A stretch of DNA of 64,000 nucleotides from Streptomyces sp. PTY087I2 (lineage in GTDB: Bacteria > Actinomycetota > Actinomycetes > Streptomycetales > Streptomycetaceae): contig NZ_LZRD01000012.1 of assembly GCF_001687325.1 (NCBI RefSeq), positions 98,134-162,133 of the forward strand, given 5' to 3'. The position numbers and the translations under genes are program-made. Each line of letters opens with the position of its first letter. The stretch's first letter is position 1. The notes beneath the pieces are model-generated. The model did not search any database. It was not told the DNA's origin and worked only from the letters and a program-made list of their open reading frames with translations. Positions 16,737-24,634 of the stretch are shown here, in pieces.

Positions 16737-17435
16737 TCAGCGCCTGCGGAGGCGGTCGAGGAGGGGGCGGGGGGCCTTGGAAGCAGTGGTCTTCTTGGCG
16801 GCAGTTTTGGTGCCGGTGGCCTTCTTGGCGCCGGCCTTCTTGTTGGCGGCCTTGGTTCCGGTACCCGTCTTCGCGGCGGCCTTCGTAGGCGTGCGCTTGG
16901 GCTTGGGCGTCGGCTCGGGCTCGTCCCGCTGTCCGGAGGAGGCCGGGGCATCGGTGTACGTGTAATAGCGGTGGCTGATCCGGCGGCCCAGCACGAAGTA
17001 CCCGAGCAGTGCGCCCGCCGTGTTGAGGATGACGTCGTCGATGTCGAAGGCGCGCCCCTGGACCAGGGCCCCCTGGATCAGCTCGACGACGGCCATCGCG
17101 ACGGCCGTCAGCAGCGTCGTCCGGATCATCCGCAGGCGGCGCGGCACGAAGAACGGCAGCAGGAGTCCGAACGGCACGCCGAGCAGCAGGTTTCCGCCCG
17201 CCTGCTTGCACGCGGCGAGGAAGGTGTAGTCCTCGGCGTACTGGCGCAGCGACCGCCCGGGCCGCAGGTTCGACGTGACGAGGTCCTCGGAGGCCGGTGA
17301 GGGGGTGAGCGTCACCTTGGCCAGCAGGACGGAGAACACCACGAGCCCCAGCAGCACCACCGCCAGGACCACCCCGCGCACCAGTACACGTACCCATGTC
17401 CCCTGGCGTGCAGGGGGATTCGCCTCTGCTGTCAT
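16737..17435 (-). CDS. VanZ-like membrane protein with a Lys/Ala-rich histone-like tail
   Basis: The 232-residue protein has a VanZ-type core of hydrophobic helices. One lies near 15-40, then NLLLGVPFGLLLPFFV, TLLTAVAMAVVELIQ, and the family motif FDIDDVILNTAGALLGYFV. About 65 C-terminal residues are a basic tail of AAAK/KKA/TKAA units resembling histone H1-like tails. VanZ-family proteins are widespread and most are not antibiotic-resistance factors. The tail should be cytosolic and could bind nucleic acid or anionic lipid; that is inference. Confidence 0.82.
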   Translation of the reverse strand: MTAEANPPARQGTWVRVLVRGVVLAVVLLGLVVFSVLLAKVTLTPSPASEDLVTSNLRPGRSLRQYAEDYTFLAACKQAGGNLLLGVPFGLLLPFFVPRRLRMIRTTLLTAVAMAVVELIQGALVQGRAFDIDDVILNTAGALLGYFVLGRRISHRYYTYTDAPASSGQRDEPEPTPKPKRTPTKAAAKTGTGTKAANKKAGAKKATGTKTAAKKTTASKAPRPLLDRLRRR

Positions 17436-17534
17436 GGCCGACGGATGCCCCCGCCCGGCCGGAACACACCCCCGGCCCGGGCGGTGGAGCGAAATCTCGT
17501 CCGGCTGTCCGCGCCCGCCTGCGACGATGTGCGC

Positions 17535-18035
17535 ATGAGCGCAGACAAGAAGAAGGACCTGCTGGACGAGGCCGACCGGTTGCGTGAGGAGGGCCGGCCG
17601 GAGGAGGCGCGGAAGCGGCTGCTCGCCCTGACCGCCGAGTATCCCGGCGACGCCGAGGTGGCCTACCGGACGGCATGGATCCACGATGTGCTGGGCCTGG
17701 AGTCGGAGGCGGTGCCGTACTACGAGCGCGCTCTGGCCGATGAGGAGCTGGCGACGGAGGACCGGCGCGGGGCGCTGTTGGGGCTGGGCAGTACGTACCG
17801 GATCCTCGGCCGGTACGGACAATCGGTGGAGACGCTGCGCCGGGGCATGGAGGAGTTCCCGGACGACGGCGCGCTGCGGACGTTCCTGGCGATGGCGCTG
17901 TTCAACACCGGCGAGCACGACGAGGCGATGCGGCTGCTGCTGGAGCTGACGGCGTCGACCAGCCAGGACCCGTACGTCCAGCGGTACCGGCGGGCGATCG
18001 AGCACTACGCGAAGGATCTCCACGAGACCGTGTGA
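17535..18035 (+). CDS. Tetratricopeptide-repeat protein
   Basis: The 166-residue cytosolic protein is built of TPR helices (LLDEADRLREEGRPEEARKRL, AYRTAWIHDVLGLESEAVPYYERAL, LGLGSTYRILGRYGQSVETLRRGM, FLAMALFNTGEHDEAMRLLLEL). It is probably an adaptor. The ATG at 17535 is the natural start after a non-coding-like lead. Its TGA overlaps a GTG of the next gene. Confidence 0.85.
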   Translation: MSADKKKDLLDEADRLREEGRPEEARKRLLALTAEYPGDAEVAYRTAWIHDVLGLESEAVPYYERALADEELATEDRRGALLGLGSTYRILGRYGQSVETLRRGMEEFPDDGALRTFLAMALFNTGEHDEAMRLLLELTASTSQDPYVQRYRRAIEHYAKDLHETV

Positions 18036-18904
18036 CCCACGCGGGGGCCGGGGGCGCTGCCGCGCGGGGGCCGGTGTTCCTCGAACGGCGCGCCGCGCGG
18101 CGGGCGACGCGCCGGTCGGGAGCGGCGGGTGCCGAGAATGCTCGGGTGTCCACCGCTCCCCCGGCGCTCCCGCCGTCCCCGCCTTCCGCCTCCGCTTCCG
18201 GTGCGTCCCGGGCCGGTGAGGTGCCGTGGCGCGGCGAGGCGACGCTGCTTCTGCTGTCCGCGGCCTCCGGGGCGGCGGACGCGTTCGTCTTCCTGTGCGT
18301 GGGGCAGGTCTTCGCCGGGGTGATGACGGGGAACCTGGTGCTGCTCGGGGCTTCGGCCGCCGGTGCGGGCGAGGACGGCGTGGCGCTGAAGGTCGTCGTC
18401 GCTCTGGGGGCGTACTTCTGCGGGGTGGCGGCCGGTGCGCTGATGGCCGGGCGGCGGGGTTTCCGGGTCCCGGTGCTGTTGGGGGCGGAGGTGGTCCTGC
18501 TGGGGGCGGCCGCCGCGCTGTGGGGGCTGGAGCTGGTCACGTCGTCCGGGGACCGGCTCGGGCTGCTGGCGCTGGTGGCGGTGGCGATGGGCGTCCAGGG
18601 GCGAGTACGGGTGACGCCGACGAACTACTTCACCGGGACGCTGACCTCGCTGGCCGGCCGTGTGGCGTCGCGTGAGCTGCGGGCCGGGGACGGCTGGGTG
18701 CTGGGGCGGCTGGCCGCGGTGGTGGCGGGGGCGGCGGTCGCGGCGCTGGCCGAGCGGTGGTGGAGCCCCGGGGCCGCGCTGGGGGCGGTGGTGATGGCTG
18801 CCGCCGCGCTGGTCCTGGAGACGGTCCCGGGACGCGGCGGCCGGAAGCGGCCGGACAAGGGGAAGCCCCGGCCGGATCGGGGGAATCCAGCCGGGGCGGC
18901 TTGA
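18032..18904 (+). CDS. DUF1275 (YoaK)-family membrane protein
   Basis: The protein of up to 290 residues has about six hydrophobic helices typical of DUF1275. These include LLLSAASGAADAFVFLCVGQVFAG, MTGNLVLLGASAAG, VVVALGAYFCGVAAGAL, and the conserved NYFTGTLTSL. The GTG at 18032 overlaps the TPR stop (GTGA). Its first 39 residues are Arg/Ala-rich and poorly protein-like, so the true start may be the in-frame GTG at 18149. Function unknown; transport has been suggested for relatives. Confidence 0.82.
   Translation: MTHAGAGGAAARGPVFLERRAARRATRRSGAAGAENARVSTAPPALPPSPPSASASGASRAGEVPWRGEATLLLLSAASGAADAFVFLCVGQVFAGVMTGNLVLLGASAAGAGEDGVALKVVVALGAYFCGVAAGALMAGRRGFRVPVLLGAEVVLLGAAAALWGLELVTSSGDRLGLLALVAVAMGVQGRVRVTPTNYFTGTLTSLAGRVASRELRAGDGWVLGRLAAVVAGAAVAALAERWWSPGAALGAVVMAAAALVLETVPGRGGRKRPDKGKPRPDRGNPAGAA
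18865..18897 (+). terminator. Hairpin at the 3' end of the DUF1275 gene
   Basis: Perfect 8-bp arms GCCCCGGC (18865-18872) and GCCGGGGC (18890-18897) lie inside the last codons, with a 17-nt loop. This is a probable terminator overlapping the coding end. Confidence 0.45.
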
Positions 18905-19129
18905 GTGCGGGCGTGAAGGGCGGTCGCCTCTCGGCGGGGGGGCTCCATGGGGCTTCGGCGGTGCCGATCGTCCCCATGGGCTACAGGTGAGGCCCGGGGA
19001 CACTGTCCCCCTCACACCCACGTATAGATGAACGATAAACCATCCTGGGCTGTTCCCGGGAATCCGCCCCCGCGGATGTGATCCACGGCACGGGATTCCC
19101 GGCTCTCGCCCTGGTCAGGCCACGTCCGG

Positions 19130-19390
19130 TCAGCCTCCGGACGTCTCGCCGGTGCCGTAGCGACGCCGGAACCGCTCGACCCGGCCCGCCGTGTCGAGCA
19201 CCTGGGTGCCACCCGTGTAGAACGGGTGGCTCGCCGACGAGGTCTCCACGTCGATGACGGGGTAGGTGTTGCCGTCCCGCCACTCCACGCGCTCGCCGGA
19301 GTCGGCGGTCGAGCGGATCAGGAAGGCGGCGTCGGCGGCGCGGTCACGGAAGACCACGGGACGGGACACGGGGTGGATACGGGGCTTCAT
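19130..19390 (-). CDS. rpmE2: 50S ribosomal protein L31 type B (zinc-independent paralogue)
   Basis: The 86-residue protein is the L31 paralogue lacking the CxxC zinc ribbon (MKPRIHPVSRPVVFRD, then SASHPFYTGG, VDTAGRVERFRRRYG-type ending). Under zinc starvation it replaces zinc-binding L31, freeing zinc, and in Streptomyces such genes are under Zur control. GGAAGGAA precedes the ATG. A Zur-like 7-1-7 site lies about 64 nt upstream. Confidence 0.95.
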   Translation of the reverse strand: MKPRIHPVSRPVVFRDRAADAAFLIRSTADSGERVEWRDGNTYPVIDVETSSASHPFYTGGTQVLDTAGRVERFRRRYGTGETSGG

Positions 19391-19453
19391 CGATGCGTTC
19401 CTTCCTCACCGCGCACACAGCGGTGGCGTACAGATCCCGCCCCCTATTGGGAA

Positions 19454-19468
19454 TGGGATTCGTTTTCG
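19454..19468. promoter_or_regulatory. Zur-box-like sequence upstream of rpmE2
   Basis: On the minus strand the site reads CGAAAACGAATCCCA, matching 11 of 15 positions of the Streptomyces-type Zur box TGAAAACGATTTTCA as I recall it. Its placement before the zinc-independent L31 gene fits known Zur regulation. Confidence 0.55.
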
Positions 19469-19621
19469 TACTGGTGAGGTAACGCGGACCGGCCACTCGG
19501 CATTCCCGGGGCTTCGCACGCTCTTCACGTGCCACCCATGCGCCCCACGCGCACCTCGGAACGGTCGACCAACTCGCCCTGTGCGCAAGCCTGTTCGGAT
19601 GGTCACCGCCCCGGACAGCCG

Positions 19622-19635
19622 CTGGCATATGCCAG
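19622..19635. promoter_or_regulatory. Perfect palindrome CTGGCATATGCCAG upstream of the SpoIIE-type gene
   Basis: This 14-bp perfect dyad lies about 117 nt before the phosphatase start. It is a candidate operator for that gene; the regulator is unknown. Confidence 0.4.
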
Positions 19636-19751
19636 AAGCAACCACGCATCGAGTGTTGCCAAATCCCTTACGGCCCGCCGCGGCCTGTGCCACAGTCGGT
19701 AGCGGCCCACCCCTCACAACCGGCCAGGCCGCGCCTGTAACGGAGTACGAG

Positions 19752-21182
19752 ATGCCGTCCCCCCTCTTCGCGGACCGCCCCGCACCACAGCTTGCCGCGC
19801 ACGACGCCGTCGACGATCTGATCCACCGGACGCGCCGGCTGCGCGGGGATGTGGACGCCGTGCGGCGGGACGCCGTCATGTTCGACGAGGACGATCCGCA
19901 GCTGCGCTGGCAACGCGCCCTGTGCGAGCTCGCCGTGCACCACCTGGACACCCTCGACGAGCACCTGGGCCAGCTCAGGGCGGGTCTGCCGGGTCCGCGC
20001 ACCAAGGACTCCGCCCCCGAGGGCGACCGGGCGCCGGACGACCCGAGGACCGGTTCCCTGCTGAGCCGGGTGGGCAGCGCCGAGTGGAACCTCCTCACCG
20101 ACGAGTCCAGCTGGTCCGAGGAGCTGTACGAGATCTTCGGCCGGCCGCTCGACTCCGCCCCCCTCTCCCTGGACGACCTGCCGTCCGTGCTGCTGCCCGA
20201 GGACCAGCCGGTGCTCACCGCCATGGTGACGGGCTGCCTGGTCGACGGCCGGCCGATGGACGGCGAGTTCCGCATCGTGCGCCCCGACGGCGGCACGCGC
20301 ACCCTGCACATGACGGGTGAGCCGGTCCTGGACACCGAGGGCTGCACCGCCTCCATGTGGGCGGTCCTGCGGGACGTCAGCGAGCTGCGCCGCAGCGAGC
20401 AGGCCGTGACCCGAAGCCGCGCGTCGGTGCGGCGCGAGGAGCACATCGAGCGCACCGAGCACCGCATGGCCGTGGAGCTCCAGGAGACCGTCCTGCCGCC
20501 GTGGCGCGGATCGCTGCGTCTTCCGCCGCAGGGCCCCGGCGCCCTGGACATCGCCGCGCACTACCTCCCCTCCGCGTCGAGCGGGCTCATCGGCGGCGAC
20601 TGGTACGACGCGATGGAGCTGCCGGACGGACGCACCCTCCTCACCGTCGGCGACCTCACCGGGCACGGCATCCCCGCCACCTCGGCGATGGCGATGATGC
20701 TGGGCGCGCTGCGGGGCATGGCGGTGGCCGGCATCGAACCGGGCGCGCTGATGGGGCACCTCAACCAGGTGCTGGAGACGTCGATACAGCCCGCGCTGGG
20801 CAGCGCCCTGTGCTGCCGATTCGACCCCACGACCTCCGTTCTCTCCTGGGCCCAGGCAGGTCACCCCGCGCCGGTGCTCTTCCGCGGCGGTTCGGGACGG
20901 CTGCTGCCCCCGCCGGACGGGATACTGCTCGGCGCCGCGCCCCAGGCCGCGTTCGAGCAGGACGAGGTACGGCTGTTCCCCGGCGACGTGCTCGTTCTGC
21001 ACACCGACGGTCTGACCCGACGCGGCGACCGGGGTGCGGGCCCGGAGGCACTGCTCGCCCTCGCCCCCCGGTTCGCAGAGGCCCGTACGGCACAGGAGTG
21101 CGTCCGGGGCGTCGTCGAGGAGTTCGGCGGGACCGAGCGCCTGGACGACGCGTGCGTGCTGGTCGCCCGTATCGGGGCGTGA
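19752..21182 (+). CDS. PAS and SpoIIE/PP2C-type Ser/Thr phosphatase
   Basis: The 476-residue cytosolic protein has an N-terminal helical region and a PAS-like sensor at about 105-225 (VGSAEWNLLTDESSWSEELYEIFG, FRIVRPDGGTRTLHMTGEP). A short helical linker leads to a SpoIIE phosphatase domain at about 255-476, with metal-binding Asp in GGDWYDAM, VGDLTGHGIPATSAMAM, HTDGLTRRG and LDDACVLVA. Such proteins usually dephosphorylate anti-anti-sigma factors in Streptomyces stress or development cascades; no sigma partner is nearby. CGGAG precedes the ATG at 19752. Confidence 0.9.
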   Translation: MPSPLFADRPAPQLAAHDAVDDLIHRTRRLRGDVDAVRRDAVMFDEDDPQLRWQRALCELAVHHLDTLDEHLGQLRAGLPGPRTKDSAPEGDRAPDDPRTGSLLSRVGSAEWNLLTDESSWSEELYEIFGRPLDSAPLSLDDLPSVLLPEDQPVLTAMVTGCLVDGRPMDGEFRIVRPDGGTRTLHMTGEPVLDTEGCTASMWAVLRDVSELRRSEQAVTRSRASVRREEHIERTEHRMAVELQETVLPPWRGSLRLPPQGPGALDIAAHYLPSASSGLIGGDWYDAMELPDGRTLLTVGDLTGHGIPATSAMAMMLGALRGMAVAGIEPGALMGHLNQVLETSIQPALGSALCCRFDPTTSVLSWAQAGHPAPVLFRGGSGRLLPPPDGILLGAAPQAAFEQDEVRLFPGDVLVLHTDGLTRRGDRGAGPEALLALAPRFAEARTAQECVRGVVEEFGGTERLDDACVLVARIGA

Positions 21183-21205
21183 GGGGACGCGGACCGCGCA
21201 TCGGC

Positions 21206-21262
21206 GCGGGCCCGTCAGGGTGTGGCGGGCCCGTCAGGGTGTGGCGGGCGCGTCAGGGTGTG
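21206..21262. repeat. Three tandem copies of a 19-bp unit
   Basis: The unit GCGGGCCCGTCAGGGTGTG occurs at 21206-21224 and 21225-21243, and with one C-to-G change at 21244-21262. It fills the gap between the convergent phosphatase and NsdA-like genes. It is a slippage-prone repeat with no spacer structure. Confidence 0.85.
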
Positions 21263-21293
21263 AAGGAGCGCCGATCGGCGCGGCGGGGCCGGA

Positions 21294-22814
21294 TCAGATC
21301 TGTGTGCCCCTGACCTTCTTCTGGCTCGGCATCGACAGCTCGATCTCCTCGCGCAGATCCTGGATGCCCGCGTATCCGGCGAACTGACCGGTGAGCCGGT
21401 ACATCTCGCGGAGCCGGTCCCAGGTGCGGTGCGAGGAGGTCTCCCCCATCGACACCAGCGCGAGCCGGGCGTAACGGTCGGCCTGTTCGGGGTCGTTGGC
21501 GATGAAGCAGGCCGAGGCCAGCGAGATGTAGTCGAAGATCTTCGACCGCTGGCGCCCGTTGACCCGCAGCTCCAGCGCCTGCTTGGCGTGGCGCTGGGCG
21601 ATGATCGCCGCCCCCGGGTCGTGCTCGGCCAGCGTACGGAAGGCGAGCGCCTGCATGCCGTGCATATCGGCCTCGTCGAACATCTGCATCCAACTGGGCG
21701 GCGGCACATCGCTCTTGTCCGAGACGAAGAGCTCCTCGGCCTCGCCGAGGGTGCGCCGCATGGCCTGGCCGCGTCCCATCGACGCCTGTGCCCAGGCCTC
21801 GATGGTGCGCAGCATCGCCTGCGTACGGGGCAGGGTCTCGTCGCCGGAGCCGGATTTGGCGAGCTTCATCAGGTCGAGTGCGTCGTCGGGGCGGCCCAGG
21901 TGCACCATCTGGCGTGCCGCCCGGGAGAGCGCCTCTCCGGCGCGTGGCCGGTCGCCGCCCTCGCGGGCCGCGTGGGCGGCGATGACGAAGTACTTCTGGG
22001 CGGTGGGTTCGAGGCCCACGTCGTGGGACATCCAGCCCGCCAGGACGGCGAGGTTGGCGGCGACGCCCCACAGCCGGCGCTGGAGATGGTCGGGGTGGCG
22101 GTAGGCGAGCATGCCGCCCACCTCGTTGAGCTGGCCCACGACCGCCTTGCGCTGGAGTCCGCCGCCCCGGGACGCGTCCCAGGCGCGGAAGACCTCGACC
22201 GAGTGCTCCAGTGCCGCGATCTCGTCGGAGCCGACCGGTGCGGCCTCGTACCGGTCGAAGCCGGCGGGATCGGCGTGCAGGGGGTCGTTGGTCCGTGGCG
22301 CGTCGGCCGCCAGAACAGGGTCGCTGTGCAGCCAGTCGTACATGGGGCCGGCGATGGTTGAGCCGGCGGCGAGCGCGGCGCCCGCACCCACCAAGCCGCG
22401 TCGGTTGAGCATGAGGTCCATTCCCGTGAATTCGGTGAGGACCGCTGCCGTCCGCTCGGGCGCCCACGGCAGTTGATCGGGATTGTGTTCCGTCCCGGAG
22501 TCACGCCGTTTCCCCACACGCCCGCGTCGGCCGAACCCGAGGTCCTCGATGGTCACGACACGGCCGAGCCGCTCGGTGAACAGAGCCGCCAGCACTTCGG
22601 GCACGGGATCGCGGGGGGACTCCCCCATGTCGATCCAGCGCCTGACGCGCGAGGTGTCGGTGGCCAGCTGCGGGTGGCCCATGGCCGCCGCCTGCCGGTT
22701 CACCATTCTCGCGAGTTCGCCCTTGGACCAGCCGGCCAGGCCGAACAGGTCGCTGAGGCGGGTGTTGGGTTCTCCGGTCACTTCAAGCCCCCAGGTTCTC
22801 GGCTGACTTGACAT
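21294..22814 (-). CDS. NsdA/NsdB-like regulator with HTH and TPR-type repeats
   Basis: The 506-residue protein has an N-terminal atypical helix-turn-helix region (LSDLFGLAGWSKGELARMVNRQ through TSRVRRWIDMGESPRDPVPEVLA, about 19-90). A short hydrophobic stretch (LVGAGAALAAGSTIAG) and a long all-helical TPR-like C-terminus follow (ALDLMKLAKSG, LAFRTLAEHDPGAA, FDYISLASACFIANDPEQADRYARLAL). This architecture matches the Streptomyces NsdA/NsdB group, negative regulators of antibiotic production and sporulation; which paralogue this is cannot be told here. GGGGG precedes the ATG. It is divergent from the APH-fold gene. Confidence 0.78.
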   Translation of the reverse strand: MSSQPRTWGLEVTGEPNTRLSDLFGLAGWSKGELARMVNRQAAAMGHPQLATDTSRVRRWIDMGESPRDPVPEVLAALFTERLGRVVTIEDLGFGRRGRVGKRRDSGTEHNPDQLPWAPERTAAVLTEFTGMDLMLNRRGLVGAGAALAAGSTIAGPMYDWLHSDPVLAADAPRTNDPLHADPAGFDRYEAAPVGSDEIAALEHSVEVFRAWDASRGGGLQRKAVVGQLNEVGGMLAYRHPDHLQRRLWGVAANLAVLAGWMSHDVGLEPTAQKYFVIAAHAAREGGDRPRAGEALSRAARQMVHLGRPDDALDLMKLAKSGSGDETLPRTQAMLRTIEAWAQASMGRGQAMRRTLGEAEELFVSDKSDVPPPSWMQMFDEADMHGMQALAFRTLAEHDPGAAIIAQRHAKQALELRVNGRQRSKIFDYISLASACFIANDPEQADRYARLALVSMGETSSHRTWDRLREMYRLTGQFAGYAGIQDLREEIELSMPSQKKVRGTQI

Positions 22815-23012
22815 TAACCCCCTGTCAGATGCGCTGTGACTATTCGCCAGGGTTCGCCAGGGTCCGCCAGATGGTCTGCCACCCGTGACCCGTTGTCAGG
22901 TAGGAGTGCGCCACCCCGCCCGGCAGCCCTAGGTACTCCCCAGGGTGCCGAACGGCCGTCGGCCGGGTTGGCGCGCGTACCTTGTCGGCGCACGAAGGGA
23001 TCTGTCTCGCCC

Positions 23013-24149
23013 ATGTACACAGCATCGTCCTCCGTGTCCGCCCCGCCCCGTCCGCTCCGCCCGATGGGCGCGGGCGGCGGGCCCTATCTCGCTCCTCACG
23101 CCGGCGCACCGGTGCAGGGTCCGGGCCGGGCCCGACGGGCCGCGGGACCGGGCGCCGGACCGCTCAGCGGAAGGATCGACCTGTCCGGGCCGCAGGGCGC
23201 GCAGGTGCGGATGGCCATCGCCTCCGTGCAGCGCATCTGCCCCGAGTTCAACCCGGTCCAGGTGCTCCGCCGCAGCGGCCGTTCGGTCCTGATCGTCGGA
23301 ACGACCGGGCGGGCGACCGCCGTGGCGAAGTGTTTACTGGACCACTCGCCGGCGTGGACCGAGCGGTTCCGGCACGAAATAGCGGCGTACCGCGCGTTCG
23401 TCCGGCATCGGCCCCCGGTTCGGGTGCCCCGGCTGATCGCGGCGGACCCGGAGAACTGCACGCTGGTGATCGAGCGGATGCCCGGCCGGGTCGCCGCCCT
23501 CACCCGGCATCCGGCGGAGGCGCCGCCGCGGGCCGACATCCGCGCCGCCCTGGGCGCGATCGCCCGGGTGAACGCCTGGCGGCCGCCGCCCGGGCTGTTC
23601 GAGGCGCCGCTCGACTACGCCTCGCGGATCGCCCGCTACCACGAGCTCGGTCTGTTCACCGATCGTGACCTCGGTGACCTTCAGAAGCTGCTGCACGGCC
23701 TGGCCCACGCGGGCGGCCGGCAGGGCATGGGCCAGTTCTGTCACGGGGACGCCCTGCTCTCCAACATCCTGCTGTCGCCGACCGGACCGGTGCTCGTCGA
23801 CTGGGAGCACGCCGGCTGGTATCTGCCGGGGTACGACCTGGCGACGCTGTGGGCGGTGCTGGGCGACGCCCCGGTGGCGCGCCGCCAGATCAGTCAGCTG
23901 GCCCAGGCCAGGGGCCCGGCCGCGCGGGACGCGTTCCTGGTGAACCTGATGCTGGTGCTGACCCGCGAGATCCGGAACTACGAGACGGCGGTGCAGCGGA
24001 CCATGCGGGAGGCGCCCGCGGTGGGTGCGGGAGGGGACCGCCCCGGTGCGCTCTCCTCGGGTGAGGAGCAGCGGCTGCTGCTGCGGAGGCTGCACGACGA
24101 CTGCGCGATGGCGCGGAGGGCGGTGCGGGCGGCGGTCGGCACCCGCTGA
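23013..24149 (+). CDS. Aminoglycoside-phosphotransferase-fold kinase of unknown substrate
   Basis: The 378-residue protein starts with about 65 Pro/Gly/Ala-rich residues, then an APH-type kinase fold with a nucleotide-binding N-lobe (VLIVGTTGRATAVAKCLL). The Brenner loop is HGDALLSN and the metal-binding acidic motif LVDWEHAGWYLPGYDLATLW. APH-fold proteins phosphorylate antibiotics, choline, sugars or other small molecules; nothing here indicates drug resistance. GAAGGGAT lies upstream of the ATG at 23013. It is divergent from the NsdA-like gene, sharing a 198-bp promoter region. Confidence 0.82.
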   Translation: MYTASSSVSAPPRPLRPMGAGGGPYLAPHAGAPVQGPGRARRAAGPGAGPLSGRIDLSGPQGAQVRMAIASVQRICPEFNPVQVLRRSGRSVLIVGTTGRATAVAKCLLDHSPAWTERFRHEIAAYRAFVRHRPPVRVPRLIAADPENCTLVIERMPGRVAALTRHPAEAPPRADIRAALGAIARVNAWRPPPGLFEAPLDYASRIARYHELGLFTDRDLGDLQKLLHGLAHAGGRQGMGQFCHGDALLSNILLSPTGPVLVDWEHAGWYLPGYDLATLWAVLGDAPVARRQISQLAQARGPAARDAFLVNLMLVLTREIRNYETAVQRTMREAPAVGAGGDRPGALSSGEEQRLLLRRLHDDCAMARRAVRAAVGTR

Positions 24150-24634
24150 GGCGGGGGCGACGCCGAACCGGACAACCAGGAGAACGGGGCGGGGCAGGAG
24201 CCCGCCCGTCGAAGACCACAGTGACCAGACCACTGTGAAGAAGAAGCGCGCTGCGGGACCGGTGCCGACACACCGGTCCCGCAGCGCGCTGTTCTGCGTT
24301 CGGTGACCGAACGCTGACCCTGTGCCGTTCCGGGGTCCCTCGCGGGTGAGGCCCGCCACGAGACCCACGTCACCTACGAGATCCGGTAGTAGGCGTGGGC
24401 CCTCCCGTCCGGCGTAACGAACCGCCCATATGGCTCATAAATTGGCATCTCACGATGAAGCGTAGTAAAGGCGGTCATTGCTTCCTATGTCGGTGCCCGC
24501 TAACCATGGATCCCGGCAGGCACCGAGTTCGAGCCCGCGTCGATCGCCCACCGGCGACCGCGGCCGGACGCCCCGGAACCCGCCGACGCGGCGCGAAGGC
24601 CGCGAAGCCCGTCCCCCATAGGAAGAGCTCACGC
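24150..24634. other. 485-bp non-coding region upstream of the secreted transglycosylase
   Basis: It contains an inverted repeat CACAGTG-N7-CACTGTG (24217-24237) and a very strong hairpin (24245-24290). An unusually A+T-rich patch at about 24420-24500 looks like the promoter region of the next gene. I looked for a c-di-AMP (ydaO) riboswitch, common before cell-wall hydrolases in Streptomyces, and did not recognise one. Confidence 0.55.
24245..24290 (+). terminator. 20-bp perfect hairpin terminator after the APH-fold gene
   Basis: Arms 24245-24264 and 24271-24290 are perfect reverse complements with a 6-nt loop (CCGACA), followed by GTTCTGCGTT. It is among the most stable stems in the window and is probably an intrinsic terminator. 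Confidence 0.75.

Larger units (their letters stand above)
19391..19751. other. 361-bp divergent intergenic region between rpmE2 and the SpoIIE-type gene
   Basis: It holds the Zur-like box (19454-19468) and a perfect palindrome (19622-19635), and is somewhat richer in A+T than the genes. I see no convincing ORF: the open frame reading leftward into the phosphatase lacks coding character before 19752. Confidence 0.6.

Noticed and set aside
16737..17435. VanZ-like gene as a glycopeptide-resistance determinant
   Set aside because: No vanHAX or vanRS genes are nearby, and VanZ-family proteins are common in non-resistant bacteria.
19266..19751. N-terminal extension of the SpoIIE-type phosphatase
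   Set aside because: It overlaps rpmE2 and its Zur-like box, and composition changes to protein-like only at 19752.
21206..21262. Tandem repeats as a CRISPR array
   Set aside because: Copies are directly adjacent with no spacers and no cas genes.
23013..24149. APH-fold protein as an antibiotic-resistance gene
   Set aside because: Only the generic kinase motifs are seen. The position beside an NsdA-like regulator and the Pro-rich N-terminus give no link to aminoglycosides.
24150..24634. c-di-AMP (ydaO) riboswitch before the SLT gene
   Set aside because: I could not find the conserved ydaO core segments; only a terminator and an A+T-rich promoter-like patch are visible.
24395..24634. In-frame N-terminal extension of the SLT protein
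   Set aside because: The extension is Arg-rich, crosses the A+T-rich promoter patch and would bury the signal peptide; a ribosome site lies before 24635.
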